Source of the DNA: Cyclina sinensis
Taxonomy: Eukaryota > Mollusca > Bivalvia > Venerida > Veneridae
NCBI GenBank assembly: GCA_012932295.1
Contig: JAAONU010000006.1
Location: 23,873,929 to 23,937,928, forward strand
Direction: 5' to 3'
DNA: 64,000 nucleotides
This document shows, piece by piece, positions 23,501-35,500 of this stretch; within the stretch, counting starts at the first letter, position 1; the number at the start of each line of letters is the position of its first letter. The notes under the pieces are model-generated. The model saw nothing but the letters and a program-made list of their open reading frames with translations. It was not told the DNA's origin and made no database searches. The translations under genes and the position numbers were made by a program.

Positions 23501-26491
23501 GCTCAGGAGAGTATTTTTAACCCTGAACATGCTGAAATTTTGTAATGGATTTGCCCAGCTTTGAATTTGGACCAGTCCATTCAAAGTTTAGTGGATTTCA
23601 ACATCAAAATAAAAAAATGGAGCTACCAACAGTATAGAGCCTGGTCAGACTGCACGGAAGTGCAGGCTGGCCTGGCTCTATACTGGTGGCAAAGGCCAAT
23701 CACTTTCGGTTCCAGCAGGTTAAGGGTTAAGTCAGAGAATCCTTTTTGCATAAGCACTTGTGAAACTGCATAACATTTAACTTCTAGTCTTAATTCTTTA
23801 CTTATTGAATGTTTTAGTAAAATGAACTTAATCATGATGTTCCTGATTTAGCGATGCTTTGAAAACCGGAATATTGAAAAAAGTCATACAATTAGAAATA
23901 CACAGATGCTTATAAAAACAGATACTGGGCTCACGTTTGTTAAGTTGAATTACAACGTACCTTCAGTAGCCGGTTTATGGTAGGTAGGCGGTAACGCAGC
24001 TATTGCATCAGCTCCTATATCTTCTGCGTGCTTTGCCTATTAATAACAGAATGAAAGTATGTACAAAACAGAAAAACACTGTATAATATCGACTGCAATG
24101 CTATGAACCAAATGTCTTATGTGCTATGAAATTGCATAGTTATTACAGTATTATAATTATATACCATCTGGATTTCTTACAAAAAAGTTTTCTCATAGTT
24201 TTTTCATATCTGTCTTATCACTACTGGCATATTCTTTCTGAGGTTCTGACCTACACTGGGGCAAAAAACTGGAATATAATAGCCAAAGTCAGTCTGGAAA
24301 TGAAATTCAAACTCGCCACTGACTCCCGATAAGAAATCCAACTTTCTATCTCTTTAACAAGTATTCTCTCCTTACAGACAATAAGTTTCTTACCAGTTCT
24401 TGTGTTTCTTTAAGGTTCCCTGTTCCCACATGGAGAATAATAAACAACCTGAAATAATAGAAAAACTCTAGACATTTGAATTACTAATGTGGTTGCCTCA
24501 TATACTGAATTAAAGATACATCTATATTATACCCATCTTTGAATAAAGTACTTTTATTGCAGAAATTAATTGAAATCTAGGAAATTCTTACTGAATATGT
24601 CATATTACGCTACTAGAACATACACTATGTATGGGAAGCTGCATTCTCTATTACAGATCATGTTATGGTGGTGCTTTCTTAAAGAATATTGCCAGTTTTT
24701 TTAATGACACTATGTATTTATACTGTGTTTATCTATAGCATATAGAGTTTTAAACGTAATATATCTACTCTGTGTGTACTCAAACATGTTTATTTTATAT
24801 TTACATAGAACAGGTGTAGTTGTTATTTGTATCTGAAACTTTAGCATAATATATCTTTAAGTAAGCTAAATTTCATAAACTGAATAACAATATATGGTGT
24901 CAGGGCGTTTTGTGTTAAAATATCAACATCTTTCTAAAGCACAAAAATACACATCAAGCGTCAATATATGTATTTTACGTGAGGACAACCATGGCTGAAC
25001 ACACTGACTTCATTCAAAAAAGTTTATTAACATGTTTTACTCTACCCTTTTACAACACGAACATTAAAATAGAATAAGTGAGAAAGCCTTATAGTTTTGG
25101 CTTCAAGTTGATCAGTAGCTGTTACAGAGGAATTTCGAGTATTCCATTTTCGAGTATTCCATTTTCGAGTATTCCATTTCCGAGTATTCCATTTTCGAGT
25201 ATTCCATTTTCGACAAAATGTGTATATATGAATGGTATTAAATTATTACCCAATGTAAAGAAGTCAGTCGAATTTTCGAAGCACAGCCGTCAAACTAAAT
25301 GTACTATTATTAGCCTTTATATCGAGAGTTGTTGTTGTTGTGCCAAATGTGGATGGAAGCACACTTAATATGTTGCTATGTGCCTTAAGGAAACACTTTA
25401 GAACAAGAGTTTCCTTTGAAGTATCAATTAGTTTTCATTTTAAACAGAATGAGCCATTAAAATACATATGCCGTATACCATCGATAAAGTTTAGAGTATG
25501 TCCCTTTGAGTCTGGTAAAATGAATCTCAAGAACTATCAATTACCATAACAGAGACCTCTCTGCTAAATTTACAATCAAAAGAATATGTTGCCAGTATCA
25601 AACCTGTCTGAAACCTCTTTCCATTTTTCAGCGACCTTCTTTCTCTCTGCACATGACATACTCATGCCTTCTGCAAGGGTTCCATTCACTGAAGCAAACA
25701 TCATTGCTCAAATTAGAAGCCTTTCACTACATGTAAAACACTTTATCCCGACGTTACTCCATTCATTTGCGCGTAGGGGCAAACGATTTAAAAGTTAATA
25801 ACAATTATTCCACATACCCCGATATTTTCCCGATAAAGGATCTACATTTTCATACAAAAGTGACACAATTTAGCTCATGGGGATATTTTTCTTTTTTGGT
25901 GGGGGCATAAATACAGCAGCGTAAAATATAATTTGATTTACTTTCAATTGCCTTACTTATTGTATTAGAACCACTGATGTAAATGTGGTGTAAAAGAAGT
26001 AATTTCCTGAAACTTGAAAACCGGTTCAAGAAACTAAAATAAGAATGATGTTACCAACCAAACATTCCGTTAAAATGGGATTTCTCAAAGTACTGCATAC
26101 AACGATTAAAGTTAGTGTAGTCAATTTCCCTGCAAAAGAACACATGTAAACGTATTCAGTCCATACTGAACTTATGTTTAATGCTGAAAATAGTAAATAT
26201 TCACAAACTTACTGTTGGGCACACGTCTACAAAAATTACTTATATAAACTAAAAGATGTCGCAAAATATAAAAGCTCATCTTGGACAATTTAATTTGACT
26301 TATTGTCGAAAACAAAATAATGTATAACAATTATTGCCGTAAAAAGAATAAAACAAGATACAGTCTACTTTAAAACGAAGTATTATAGACCAAAACCTCG
26401 GAAATCGACGTCTTAAGGTACTTTACCCTTTATTGTCGAATGGTGTGAACGGGGCAACTGCCATTCCCTGCAACTGCCTGGTCAGTGTAGA
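20531..26491 (-). CDS. N-acetylneuraminate lyase-like protein (DHDPS/NAL superfamily), first exon unresolved
   Basis: Exons in transcript order: 26491-26427, 26129-26059, 25688-25604, 24448-24394, 24036-23961, 23244-23161, 22497-22352, 21682-21557, 21178-21139, 20724-20531. All phases agree; 942 nt, or 313 residues, from the first recognised exon. If translation begins at the ATG at 26464 the product is 304 residues (human NPL is 320). Family: class I aldolase TIM barrel that cleaves sialic acid to N-acetylmannosamine and pyruvate in the cytosol. Matches in order: QGMAVAPFTPFDNKGEID, VNGTLAEGMSMSCAER, IILHVGTGNLKETQEL, AEDIGADAIAALPP, FLYYEYNLTTGV, RIPTLYGLKHTT, ALFELVSGIAVGSPRLPLP. The Schiff-base Lys (YGLK) and one catalytic Tyr (YY) are present. 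The GTTGE loop is changed to GTLAE and the YHIP segment to YEYN, so activity or substrate may differ. No phase-compatible upstream exon was found; the exon's 5' boundary could instead be in the 5' UTR. Confidence 0.82.
22771..23007. repeat. Composite fold-back element (MITE-like)
   Basis: Outer arms of about 60 bp (from CCTTTACTCCATGGATACGC on the left, ending TATCCATGGAGCAAAGG on the right) are inverted complements. Each half also holds its own small hairpin built on TAGATCCAGATCAG. It lies in an intron of the NPL-like gene. Confidence 0.8.
23631..23684. repeat. Short perfect-type hairpin repeat
   Basis: AGTATAGAGCCTGGTCAGAC and its near-complement GGCCTGGCTCTATACT flank a loop of a few bases. 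It resembles the halves of the 22771-23007 element in design and sits in the neighbouring intron. Confidence 0.7.
25128..25213 (+). repeat. 15-bp minisatellite
   Basis: About 5.5 copies of TTCGAGTATTCCATT in an intron of the NPL-like gene. The 15-bp period keeps a frame open and gives an artefactual SIPFS-repeat peptide. Confidence 0.9.
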
Positions 26492-27689
26492 CTGAAAAAC
26501 GCCAAATGTGTTATAGATTAATCATTTGATTTATATCTTAACTGTCTTCAAAATTTTCTGGATTCTGGTTCAATAACAAACGTTTAGTAAGTTTTGACGC
26601 CGACATTGAATCCGCTATCGACGAAGCCATGATTTAAATAATACCTGTATTTGAAAGTTATGTCAACAAAGGACTGAGATATTTTAAGTTTATATCAATG
26701 TTCTTTGTTTTCCTATTTTAACAAATGTAAATAATTTTGCATGCCTACGCTGATGCATCCCCATTCGACGACTTCTTACAACAACAACAACAACAACATA
26801 ACGGATTACCTTCTGGCATTTATGCATACATCGAGAAGACCTCGCACAAAGCGCTCTCGTCGCCACTCCAAACATAGTCCACTTTTCCCTAGCAGTAATT
26901 GGCTAGTACAGTTACAACTCAATTTGTCATGTAATCAAGAAACTAAAAAATTAAAATATAAAAATGTGTAATTATGATGTTTGACTGAGTTACTTATTCA
27001 ACAGAATTATGTAGCACATCTTCAAATATTTTCGAAACTTTTAATGTTCAAGGCCTACTCATGGACGCCAAGACATCAAACCCTCAAATAGTACAAGGAA
27101 ACAACGATACATGTCAGTAACATATTTTTTCTTTGTCTATATTAAGAATGATAGATTTATGTTGCTGATGTCTCTGCAACATGCTGATTATTCAAATGTA
27201 CCTGAAGATTGGCTCCTTTTCCCCTTCCTTTGTTTTTGATCAAATCGACAAAGAAGAATTTTCAAATTTATGTCTGATTTACTCAGGTATTTTTACAATG
27301 TTTTCTTGTTTTCGATAATTTTTATTCTACAAAGTATACAGTTGTAAAATTCGGCACTGAGGAACCTCGGTCGTTACGGTTTATAAATGTAACACTATGG
27401 CTAGGATCAACACAACAGCCCAAATAGAAAGTTCGCACGATTTCCACGTGTAGCATGCATGCATAGGCACAGGTGGTTTACATTCATTTCCACATGTGTA
27501 GTGCAAAAATCACTTTAGATTTCGAAATATTCAAGCATCAAATATGCCATGACTTTCGGAACGTCAGGGTATTAACGCTTTGTTGATGCTGGGAAGAGGC
27601 AATTCTATCTTAGCACTTTCAAGGGCAATGAATTGCCATAGAATCACAATATAACTGTTGAGAGACAAATTTGTTGCCGACCGTGCTCA

Positions 27690-28335
27690 ATCCAGTAAGC
27701 CACGTGTGACTGGCATCACACTGCACCGTCTCATTGAGTTGACGCACACACTACATCGGTACCAAACCGCCACTGCTACTGCGAAGCAATGCGGTATACG
27801 CCTGAATACTTAGAACTACGTCGGTGCGTTAGACTGATTCGACCTAGACGTCTACTGGACCTTTACTGTCCCAACGTCATCGCGCGGCCCGTCTGAACTG
27901 GGCGCAGCTCCATTATCGATGAGGAAAGGTTGAATGTAATCGAATCGTCTTTACTGAGAATCTCAGTTTCATCTTAGCCACAATGACGGCGGAATACGAG
28001 TATTTAGACATGTATGTGTTCTTCAGAGGAACAGATTCGGTGACGGTGGCAGAGTCATTGTGTTGAACGGAATGGCAGGGCACAGAAAGACGGATATTGT
28101 CTTTGTACAGGACAATCTCAATGCACAGGGCTATATTGATCAATCCTGAGACCAGTAACCGTCCCCTCTATCAATGCACAAGGTCCTGCTACCCTCATGC
28201 ATGATTACGCAGGGCCAAACACGGCAAGGCTTACTCGCCATTTTCTGAACGTTAACTAAACGTCTTGTTCTGGCCTGCTCTGTCACCAGACCTTAACCCA
28301 AACAGAGCACATTCATTTGGAATGCTCTTGGTTGT
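27690..28335 (+). mobile_element. Degenerate Tc1/mariner-type transposase (pseudogene)
   Basis: Fragments of a Tc1-like transposase occur in order on the plus strand but in different frames: ARLNWAQLH near 27888, VFTENLSF near 27947 (normally FTDES), NRFGDGGRVIVLNGMAGH near 28036, DNLNAQGYID near 28110, TARLTRHFLNVN near 28220, PDLNP near 28290, then WNAL-like sequence. Several frameshifts and stops break it, so it is inactive. Flanking terminal inverted repeats could not be matched with confidence, so the element limits are approximate. Confidence 0.8.
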
Positions 28336-30506
28336 AGGGTAAGGTCAAAGCATGACCAACAATTTGCAAGTCCTTAAAACGTCCTTGCTGTTAGAATCAG
28401 TGGATTTTCAGAAAATCAAAAACTATAAAGTGTACAGTTTCTTTTGCGTTTAAGTATTAATTATATTTTCGAGCAAGGTAACACGTTAACTATTTCACAG
28501 AATAAAAAGTCTATCTAAATTTAAATTTAAGATTGCGAATAAAATGTTGGCTTACTTTGTAACACGTCTGTGTATATTTAGCTTTTTCCTAATCTGTTCT
28601 GCCGAAAATAGAAGACTGGTAACATGAAGTTGTTTACTTACGAATACAATCATTCTGCAAATTCTCAAGGCCAAACATACATGTACATTTTTACCGTTGC
28701 CTATACATGTTCACGATGTAATATTTATACTATAATAAGGAATACTTGCACAGAGTACAAATAGATCTTCTTTGAAATAACCCAAAAAAAATCTTCCCTA
28801 AATTTTCTTAACAAAACTATCAAATATGCTAGGATTGCTACTGTCTGCATTGTAGGTCAACTTGAGGTCAATTCACGCATGTACAATTATCAGTAAACAG
28901 TACTGTCCAGTTTTCTAGGGCTTAAATACTTTTGCATCGATTGAAAAAAGCTATTTTCACATATCAAACCTGCAAAAATCGCTAGACCTTTTTTTTTTAA
29001 AACCAGTTTTAAACTTATAATAGCTTACGGTTATAGATATTGTATCAGTAACAGAGGTAGCAAAGTGTCAATGAAGAGTGTTTATGAACACAGTCATGTA
29101 TACACGACACATACACGTAGGCACAAAATAAATAAAATAAGATATCCATAATTCTTTGATCAGCTGACGTCGCTCTACAGGTTTCTTCCGAAGGTTACAA
29201 TGCGTGATATTTTTTTAAATCTTTGTTTTCATTTGCTCCAACAGTGTAAACAAACAATTCTTAATCAAAATCTTCTATCGCTTTGTTTTATAAATGTATA
29301 TGTGTGCTTTTATTCATTAAATGTGGATGGCAAACATGCATTTACCTATTCTTACAAACAATTATTATAGAATTTGAAATTATACAGGAATAACTTACCT
29401 AAAGTTAATTATCCGACACGTGTATTGAACATACCGTTAACGTACTTGACCTAGTTAACCCGCACGTTTTATGTACACAGCCTGAATCGATTTTGACGCA
29501 TGTACAGGTTTCGTCCTAAGTATTGTCCTGTTTGAGAAAAAAAAAAAACACTTAACAATAATTGCGAAAGTTTCATCTGAGCCTTTGACTTGCGTATCGC
29601 TACAGCCTTTTTTTGCACTTTAATGAATAATACTTTAGTGTCTTGCTTTTTCATAAACAACATTTTGCCAAAGATCCACTATTTTACGATGATAAGTATC
29701 GTAAAAGACATTTCTTTCATATATTATGTCTAGATTAATGAGTATTGCCAAAGGTCAATTATGTAACGTCTTACATGGTAAGTTTCTCCAGAATAACTTT
29801 TTTTCCTATAACATGTTAGGGTAATGAGTATTGCCACAGGCCCATTATGTAACGTCTTCAGACATGATAAGTATCGCCAAAGTTACTATTTCATATACTA
29901 GTATTACGTTTGAATTTATGAGCACAGTCAAAGAATGTTTTCGTCTCTTGCAGTGCTTACCAACGTAAAAACAAAAACAGGCGTCCGAGGCAAAGCTTTA
30001 GTGTTTCTGCCAAATTCGTCGACAATTGTTCACTATACAAAAAGTTAAGGATTTGTTTTGTAGGGTTGTATTAGTCCGTTGTTACGTGAAGAAAGTAAAT
30101 TTAATGCGCATTTATTGGAGGACCTATGGTATTTCTTCTCGTTTGAATTTCTGATACGATTTTCATGCTTTCACTCATTTCGAGATAGAGCTTTTGTATA
30201 CAGAGCGTATATACAAAGGCTGATTTAGAGACTTCGCAGAATGTGTAATTTGATGCTTCTTTTTAAAATCAGAATGCCGTTTTTGATATATCACTACATG
30301 TACATGTATTTGAAAAGACGTCAGAAACTACTTCTTTACCCTCAAAAAAGTGTTATTCATCACGACGGGTTTCATAGTAATTTCAGACACCTGCCCCATA
30401 TAATTGCTGTTATTTAATACACTTCCGGTTTACATGCGTAAGTTACAGCAAATGATTCATTTTCATCAAGGGCCACCCTGCACGGCCTTTAAAAAAGGCA
30501 GAAAAA

Positions 30507-30530
30507 ACACACACACACACACACACACAA
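30507..30530 (+). repeat. (CA)n microsatellite
   Basis: About ten tandem CA units after a run of A, in intergenic DNA. Confidence 0.9.
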
Positions 30531-32538
30531 ACACTTTTTTTCAATTTCATCACTATCTCTTACATTTTCTTTGATGCTTTATTTATTGACATTTTATCTC
30601 ATAAAAAACAACTCGGCATCGGGTATGCAAAAGAACGGTGCGCACGAAAATGCGTGTATGTGATACTAGGTACGACGTGAATTTTTATCTTGAAAAAATA
30701 CGACAGTAGGTTTTGACAGCTTCTAAAAAGTGCATGTTCTATAAATATAATCTGTTATTCTAGCTGGTGGCTTCTAATGAATCAAAGTTATGGAACGCCA
30801 AATATGCCAAAATCGCAAAATACGTTCTAGTATGTTATAGTTGCTTTAAGGATAATTATAAAAGAATTGCACTGGTCAATAATCAGTTCCAGCGTTCAAT
30901 CTTTGAAGCATTGCGGATCCATAACGGTTGTTTTCCCCCATTTGTTTAGACAGTGTTCATGCCCTTAATTTTTTCAATAGTGACACAAAGTGTTCGGACA
31001 AAAAATATAGCAAAGAATATTTAAATAGTGTATAACTTATACCAAATGACAACAATTTAACAATCAAAACCTAAATTATCTGATAAAAAAGAAGTAAAGG
31101 TAGTTGTCCTCAGAGTTAAAAACCTCATAAATAAAAAAAACCAAGGTCGTTTACGGATCATGTAAAAACGTTTATGACAATGTCACTTCGTAGTCCTGTA
31201 AAATCTTGGGTGGGGGTCTGGTTGTGGTGGAGATTTTGATAGAAACTGTCATGGAAGACCAAAAATCGAGACCGGAATTGTCCGGAAAGTCATACTGAGT
31301 GAGGATGTATTGTTCGAAAGCGAAATTGCAATAATAGAAGTTAGCAAATGAAAAGTTGTGAAACTGATTTTTAAGGCGAAATTGATCGGGAGGATAAAAG
31401 TTGCAAGGAAAATCAAAATGACAGCGAAGAAATTATCCGAGGAAGTCAAGAAAAAGCTTGATAAGTAGGAGGGGACTTTAAGGGAGCTAGGACGAGTGAG
31501 AAAGGCTTTGACTGAAGAGGGTAACTAAACTGTCGGGACATTCAAATAAGCGGGGGTAGAACAATCCTAGAAGTCCGAGTAAGCAAGATGGGAAATTAAG
31601 CAAAAATGTCTTCGATAGTCGGTAGGAAGTTTTAAACATCCAAATAAGACAAAGGGCTTTCTAAGTATTCTATACATCTGCTGGCCAATATTAAGCTGGT
31701 TGATTTTAATTTTTGATAGAAAAAAAAAAAGAATTGAAGAAAAAAAAAAACAATAGGACATGTAATATGGTGATGTCACGTGATGTCACGCAAATATTGC
31801 ATGTAGTTTTGCAAGATCGGGAATAGACTGTTTCTCTGTTTTGTTGTTGCAAAAAGTGAAACTAGTACCATTCGCTTACGTTAAGGTAATGACTTTAAAA
31901 CGTGACTAAATTTTGAGTCACCATGTCAACAAGACAACCTAGAATGATTGCATCATACTTTACCGATTCATCGATTTGAGAAAAAAAAGATCAAAACTTT
32001 GATTTAGTCTGTTGCATAATGTGCATAATTATACCCTTTAGAAAGCTTTCCTGCAAAACAAGATCTCATAAGATAAATATGCAGTATTTTGACAGACGAT
32101 ATTTTCGATTCAGCAAACTATAACAAAAAAGTAAAGTATCGTGGATCAAACGTGTATTGAAAACTATTTTTGACAGCTTTATGGCACTATGATTACCTAC
32201 CCGAATAAATAGCTTAATTAAAAATTAATAAAGTATGAACTTTTGTACTTTTTTTGGAGTAGACGAAAGGGTCACATTCTATAACTATTTTGGTTGATAT
32301 AAAATATTTTTGTCAGAACGGCGTAGCTCCACTGAAAGCTGGTTGTACCCCAATGATGTTTTCACAGTTTTAAAGGACTAAAAATTAAGTTAACAATGCG
32401 TATAAGAAAGTTTTCTCTTCAAGAGACTTAAACTGGATAAACTGATGCGGTAATTGTTTAGGAAAGAACAATGTTCTGTTGACAGTTTAATCGTTAATCA
32501 TTGAAAATACTCTTTAAAAATTTAACTGATCTTTCACC

Positions 32539-35500
32539 ATGGAGCTGCAAGGATTTATCTCATACAGCCAAGTGTGTTTTGTGAATCTCTATTTGTATTA
32601 TTTTATTGTGAACGTCATCCAGTGTAGTGAGTACAGTACACTTCAAACAGAACGTAAAAATCGTCTGCTTCTACGTCATCCTCGATCAGTCGACGCCAGA
32701 AGTTCGTCTGCGAACGGGTTCGGGACCGCGGTATCATTTTCTCGCGGGGAGGTTATCAGGCTATATTTAGAAGATGGCGCGAGTTTTCCGAGTGAAGAGT
32801 TCAGCGTTCAGTTCTGGATGAAGCCGGAAGGTGGTCAATATAGAGATACCCCAATAATAAGTACGTGAACATTGGTTTGTTCGTTGTTTTTTTATTGTTT
32901 GTTTGTTTGGTTGATCTGATTGCAGGCTGACTTGTTTGTCGGTTGGGTTCGGTTGAAATATCTAAAGTTAAATAGACAATTTGACTTTTTATATATATAA
33001 AAGAAAGATGTTTAGCAGACATAAAAAATGGCGCTATTTTATTTCAAATACGATTAACAGAAAATTTTCACGAATGGAAGCATTAAACTAATATATGGCA
33101 GCTTAACCTACGCCTGGTGTTAATTTGTTTCGACCTGGATTTGCCTAATCACTTTTAACCCTCTTTCGACTGACTAATAGGTGAGAAAAAATTTTGATTT
33201 CAACCGCCCTCAGTTAATCCAGTAATCGTAGTCTGCGTGCACTTTGCTGTCTTTCATATATGAACCTTATCAATTTGATTTTATGGCCTCCAGGCTCCAG
33301 GTACAAATCTCATTCATTTAAGCAATGCAAATATTTGGTCAAACTCATGGCTGAAGAATTTGGTTACTTTTATGATATAAGTTTGTCATATTTGAAATAC
33401 AAATCTTAATAGTATTTGATTACGATCACTAATACATGTATTGAGACAAAAGAATGAATAATAAGGAATAAATAATTTATAAAACCTAAAAAAAGAAAGA
33501 AAAAAACAACAACAACATTAAAGTCTTCTGCATTAGATAATTGACATTTTCTTTTTTTTTAAAAAAAGGCATTTAAAAGAGTAAACATGGTAAACATAAC
33601 TGTGATCTGGCATTTTTTCAGGATAAGAGTTTCAGAAGTTCATGCATTTAATTTTTTCTGCCGTTTCTTATTCAAACATGAAAAAGTTAATTATCTCCAA
33701 GAAATTTCTTTGACCATTTCTTTACTGAAAGTATTTGGCACATCGGATAATGAGTTCACTGCTTCCCGTCTCTATTTTTACGCGGAAAAAATGCTTTACT
33801 AATGACAGGGATAACGTTCTGGAAACCCAGAAAAATCGTGCTTGTCTATGAAGTTCACATTTATTTCATTTATTTTTTATAGATGCGTACGACGAATGTA
33901 GCAAAAGTAAAGACATTGGCTGGACACTCGGTATAAAGCTTCCGTCTTACCCCAGACATACTGCCAAAGTTGTCTTCTCGATGCACACCGAAAGTGCCAC
34001 AACCTCATCAAACCTGTTCTCACATAGGTCGTACGACCCCAACACCTGGACGAATATTGCAGCGACATACGACGGTTCTACGATTAAACTTTATATGAAT
34101 GGCGCAGAGGTTTCCTTATATAGAGAACAAGATGGCGTTATCTTCAGAAAATCTGTCACAAAATGTGTGAGTTTATTTATTGGTGGTCGCGAGGATGAAG
34201 ATGTCTTTTACCGCGGAAAAGTTGACGAGTTTGGACTGTGGAACCGAACTCTGAGTCATGAAGAGATTGTCAAGAACATAAATAGAAAGTCGCGTGATTT
34301 TCTTCCATCCAATGGGCTTTTGGCAACAAGTTCGTTTGACAATTTTGATAACTGGGATATATTTTCCGAAGAAATTCCAAACCTTGTTTTGTCCGATATT
34401 GTATTACCTTACCATACTGTTCGACTTGAAGCGCCGTCTTGCGGCAAAACTGTTTGTGATGACCCAGAAGTTATCCTGAGTTATTCAAAGAATCAGGAGT
34501 TACGTAATGGAAAGAAGATCAGGTATAAAGTTATAAATATCCTTGACGACTTCGGCAAGAGGCCCCAAGTTTACGACAAACAGATCGTGGAGCAGCACAT
34601 GGCCTTAGATAAAGCATTTGAACCATACAATATAAGTTTCGAGCTACAGGTTCACCGTGTAAGGAATACAACTTTATCACATAAAGTGGTCATGTTCGAT
34701 TGTCACCCGAGTCAGATAGGCGACGGTCACTGTGATCAGGAGTGTGCGCATTCAACAACCGGAAATGATGGTGGAGATTGTGATCATGTTATATCTGAAT
34801 GCAAGAAGGCGTTGCTAGGCAACGGCCAGTGTAATTTAGAGTGTAACAAGGCCTTCCATAACTTTGACAAGGGGGACTGTTGCAAGCCAGGTGACGAACA
34901 CGCCTACCGCACATGCGTGGACCCTGAAAATTCATTACGGTTAGGAAATAATTGTGTAAATTAAATACAGTAGTAAAAAACAGTCATTAGCAGTATTTTT
35001 CTATGAAATAAGATGTTCTTTTCTTAGATAGATTCGAGAAGGTGATATCCAAGCTAACAGTAGATCAATTATTACTTTAACCTTCTTTGGTAGCACCAGT
35101 AAAGTAAAAATCCATGCACTGAGTAAAAATGTTCAAATAGAAGAATATGAGACCCGCCACTCCAATGGCCATTGCATTTTGAGAATCCGATTTTTTTGCG
35201 TTGAACATCTTACGTCTTTATTTTAGTGGGTATATGAATATTGAAGAGGTGAAAATGGGGCTACAAATGAAAGGCGAGGTGGAAGTCAACATTTTCTTTA
35301 TAACTTCGAGTTGGAATAAAGATACTTTCAGAGGTCTGGCAACGTACCCATGGGAGAAGAACGTCTACTCTACGATGGGTAACATATGAAAATTAATTAA
35401 TATTCTATGCAAAGGCAACATGAGTATATTTTTACACATTGTCAGTGGTTCAGTGGTAAGGCACGGGACTTATAATCCAGTGGTCGCGAGTTCGATTTCC

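Larger units (their letters stand above)
26492..32538. other. Large intergenic region between the NPL-like gene and the pappalysin gene
   Basis: No host gene is recognised over about 6 kb. It contains the possible promoter and unseen first exon of the NPL-like gene near 26500-26900, a CAA/AAC microsatellite at 26781-26798, a decayed Tc1-like transposase at 27690-28335, a CA repeat at 30507-30530, and AT-rich sequence. Short open frames at 30767 and 31249 show no family resemblance. The pappalysin promoter should lie near the right end; no TATA box was convincing. Confidence 0.5.

Noticed and set aside
25078..25368. Open frame with SIPFS repeats
   Set aside because: It is translation of the 15-bp minisatellite in an NPL-like gene intron.
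26690..26875. Minus-strand frame with a poly-Val run as the NPL first exon
   Set aside because: The poly-Val comes from a CAA repeat and no phase-compatible donor was found.
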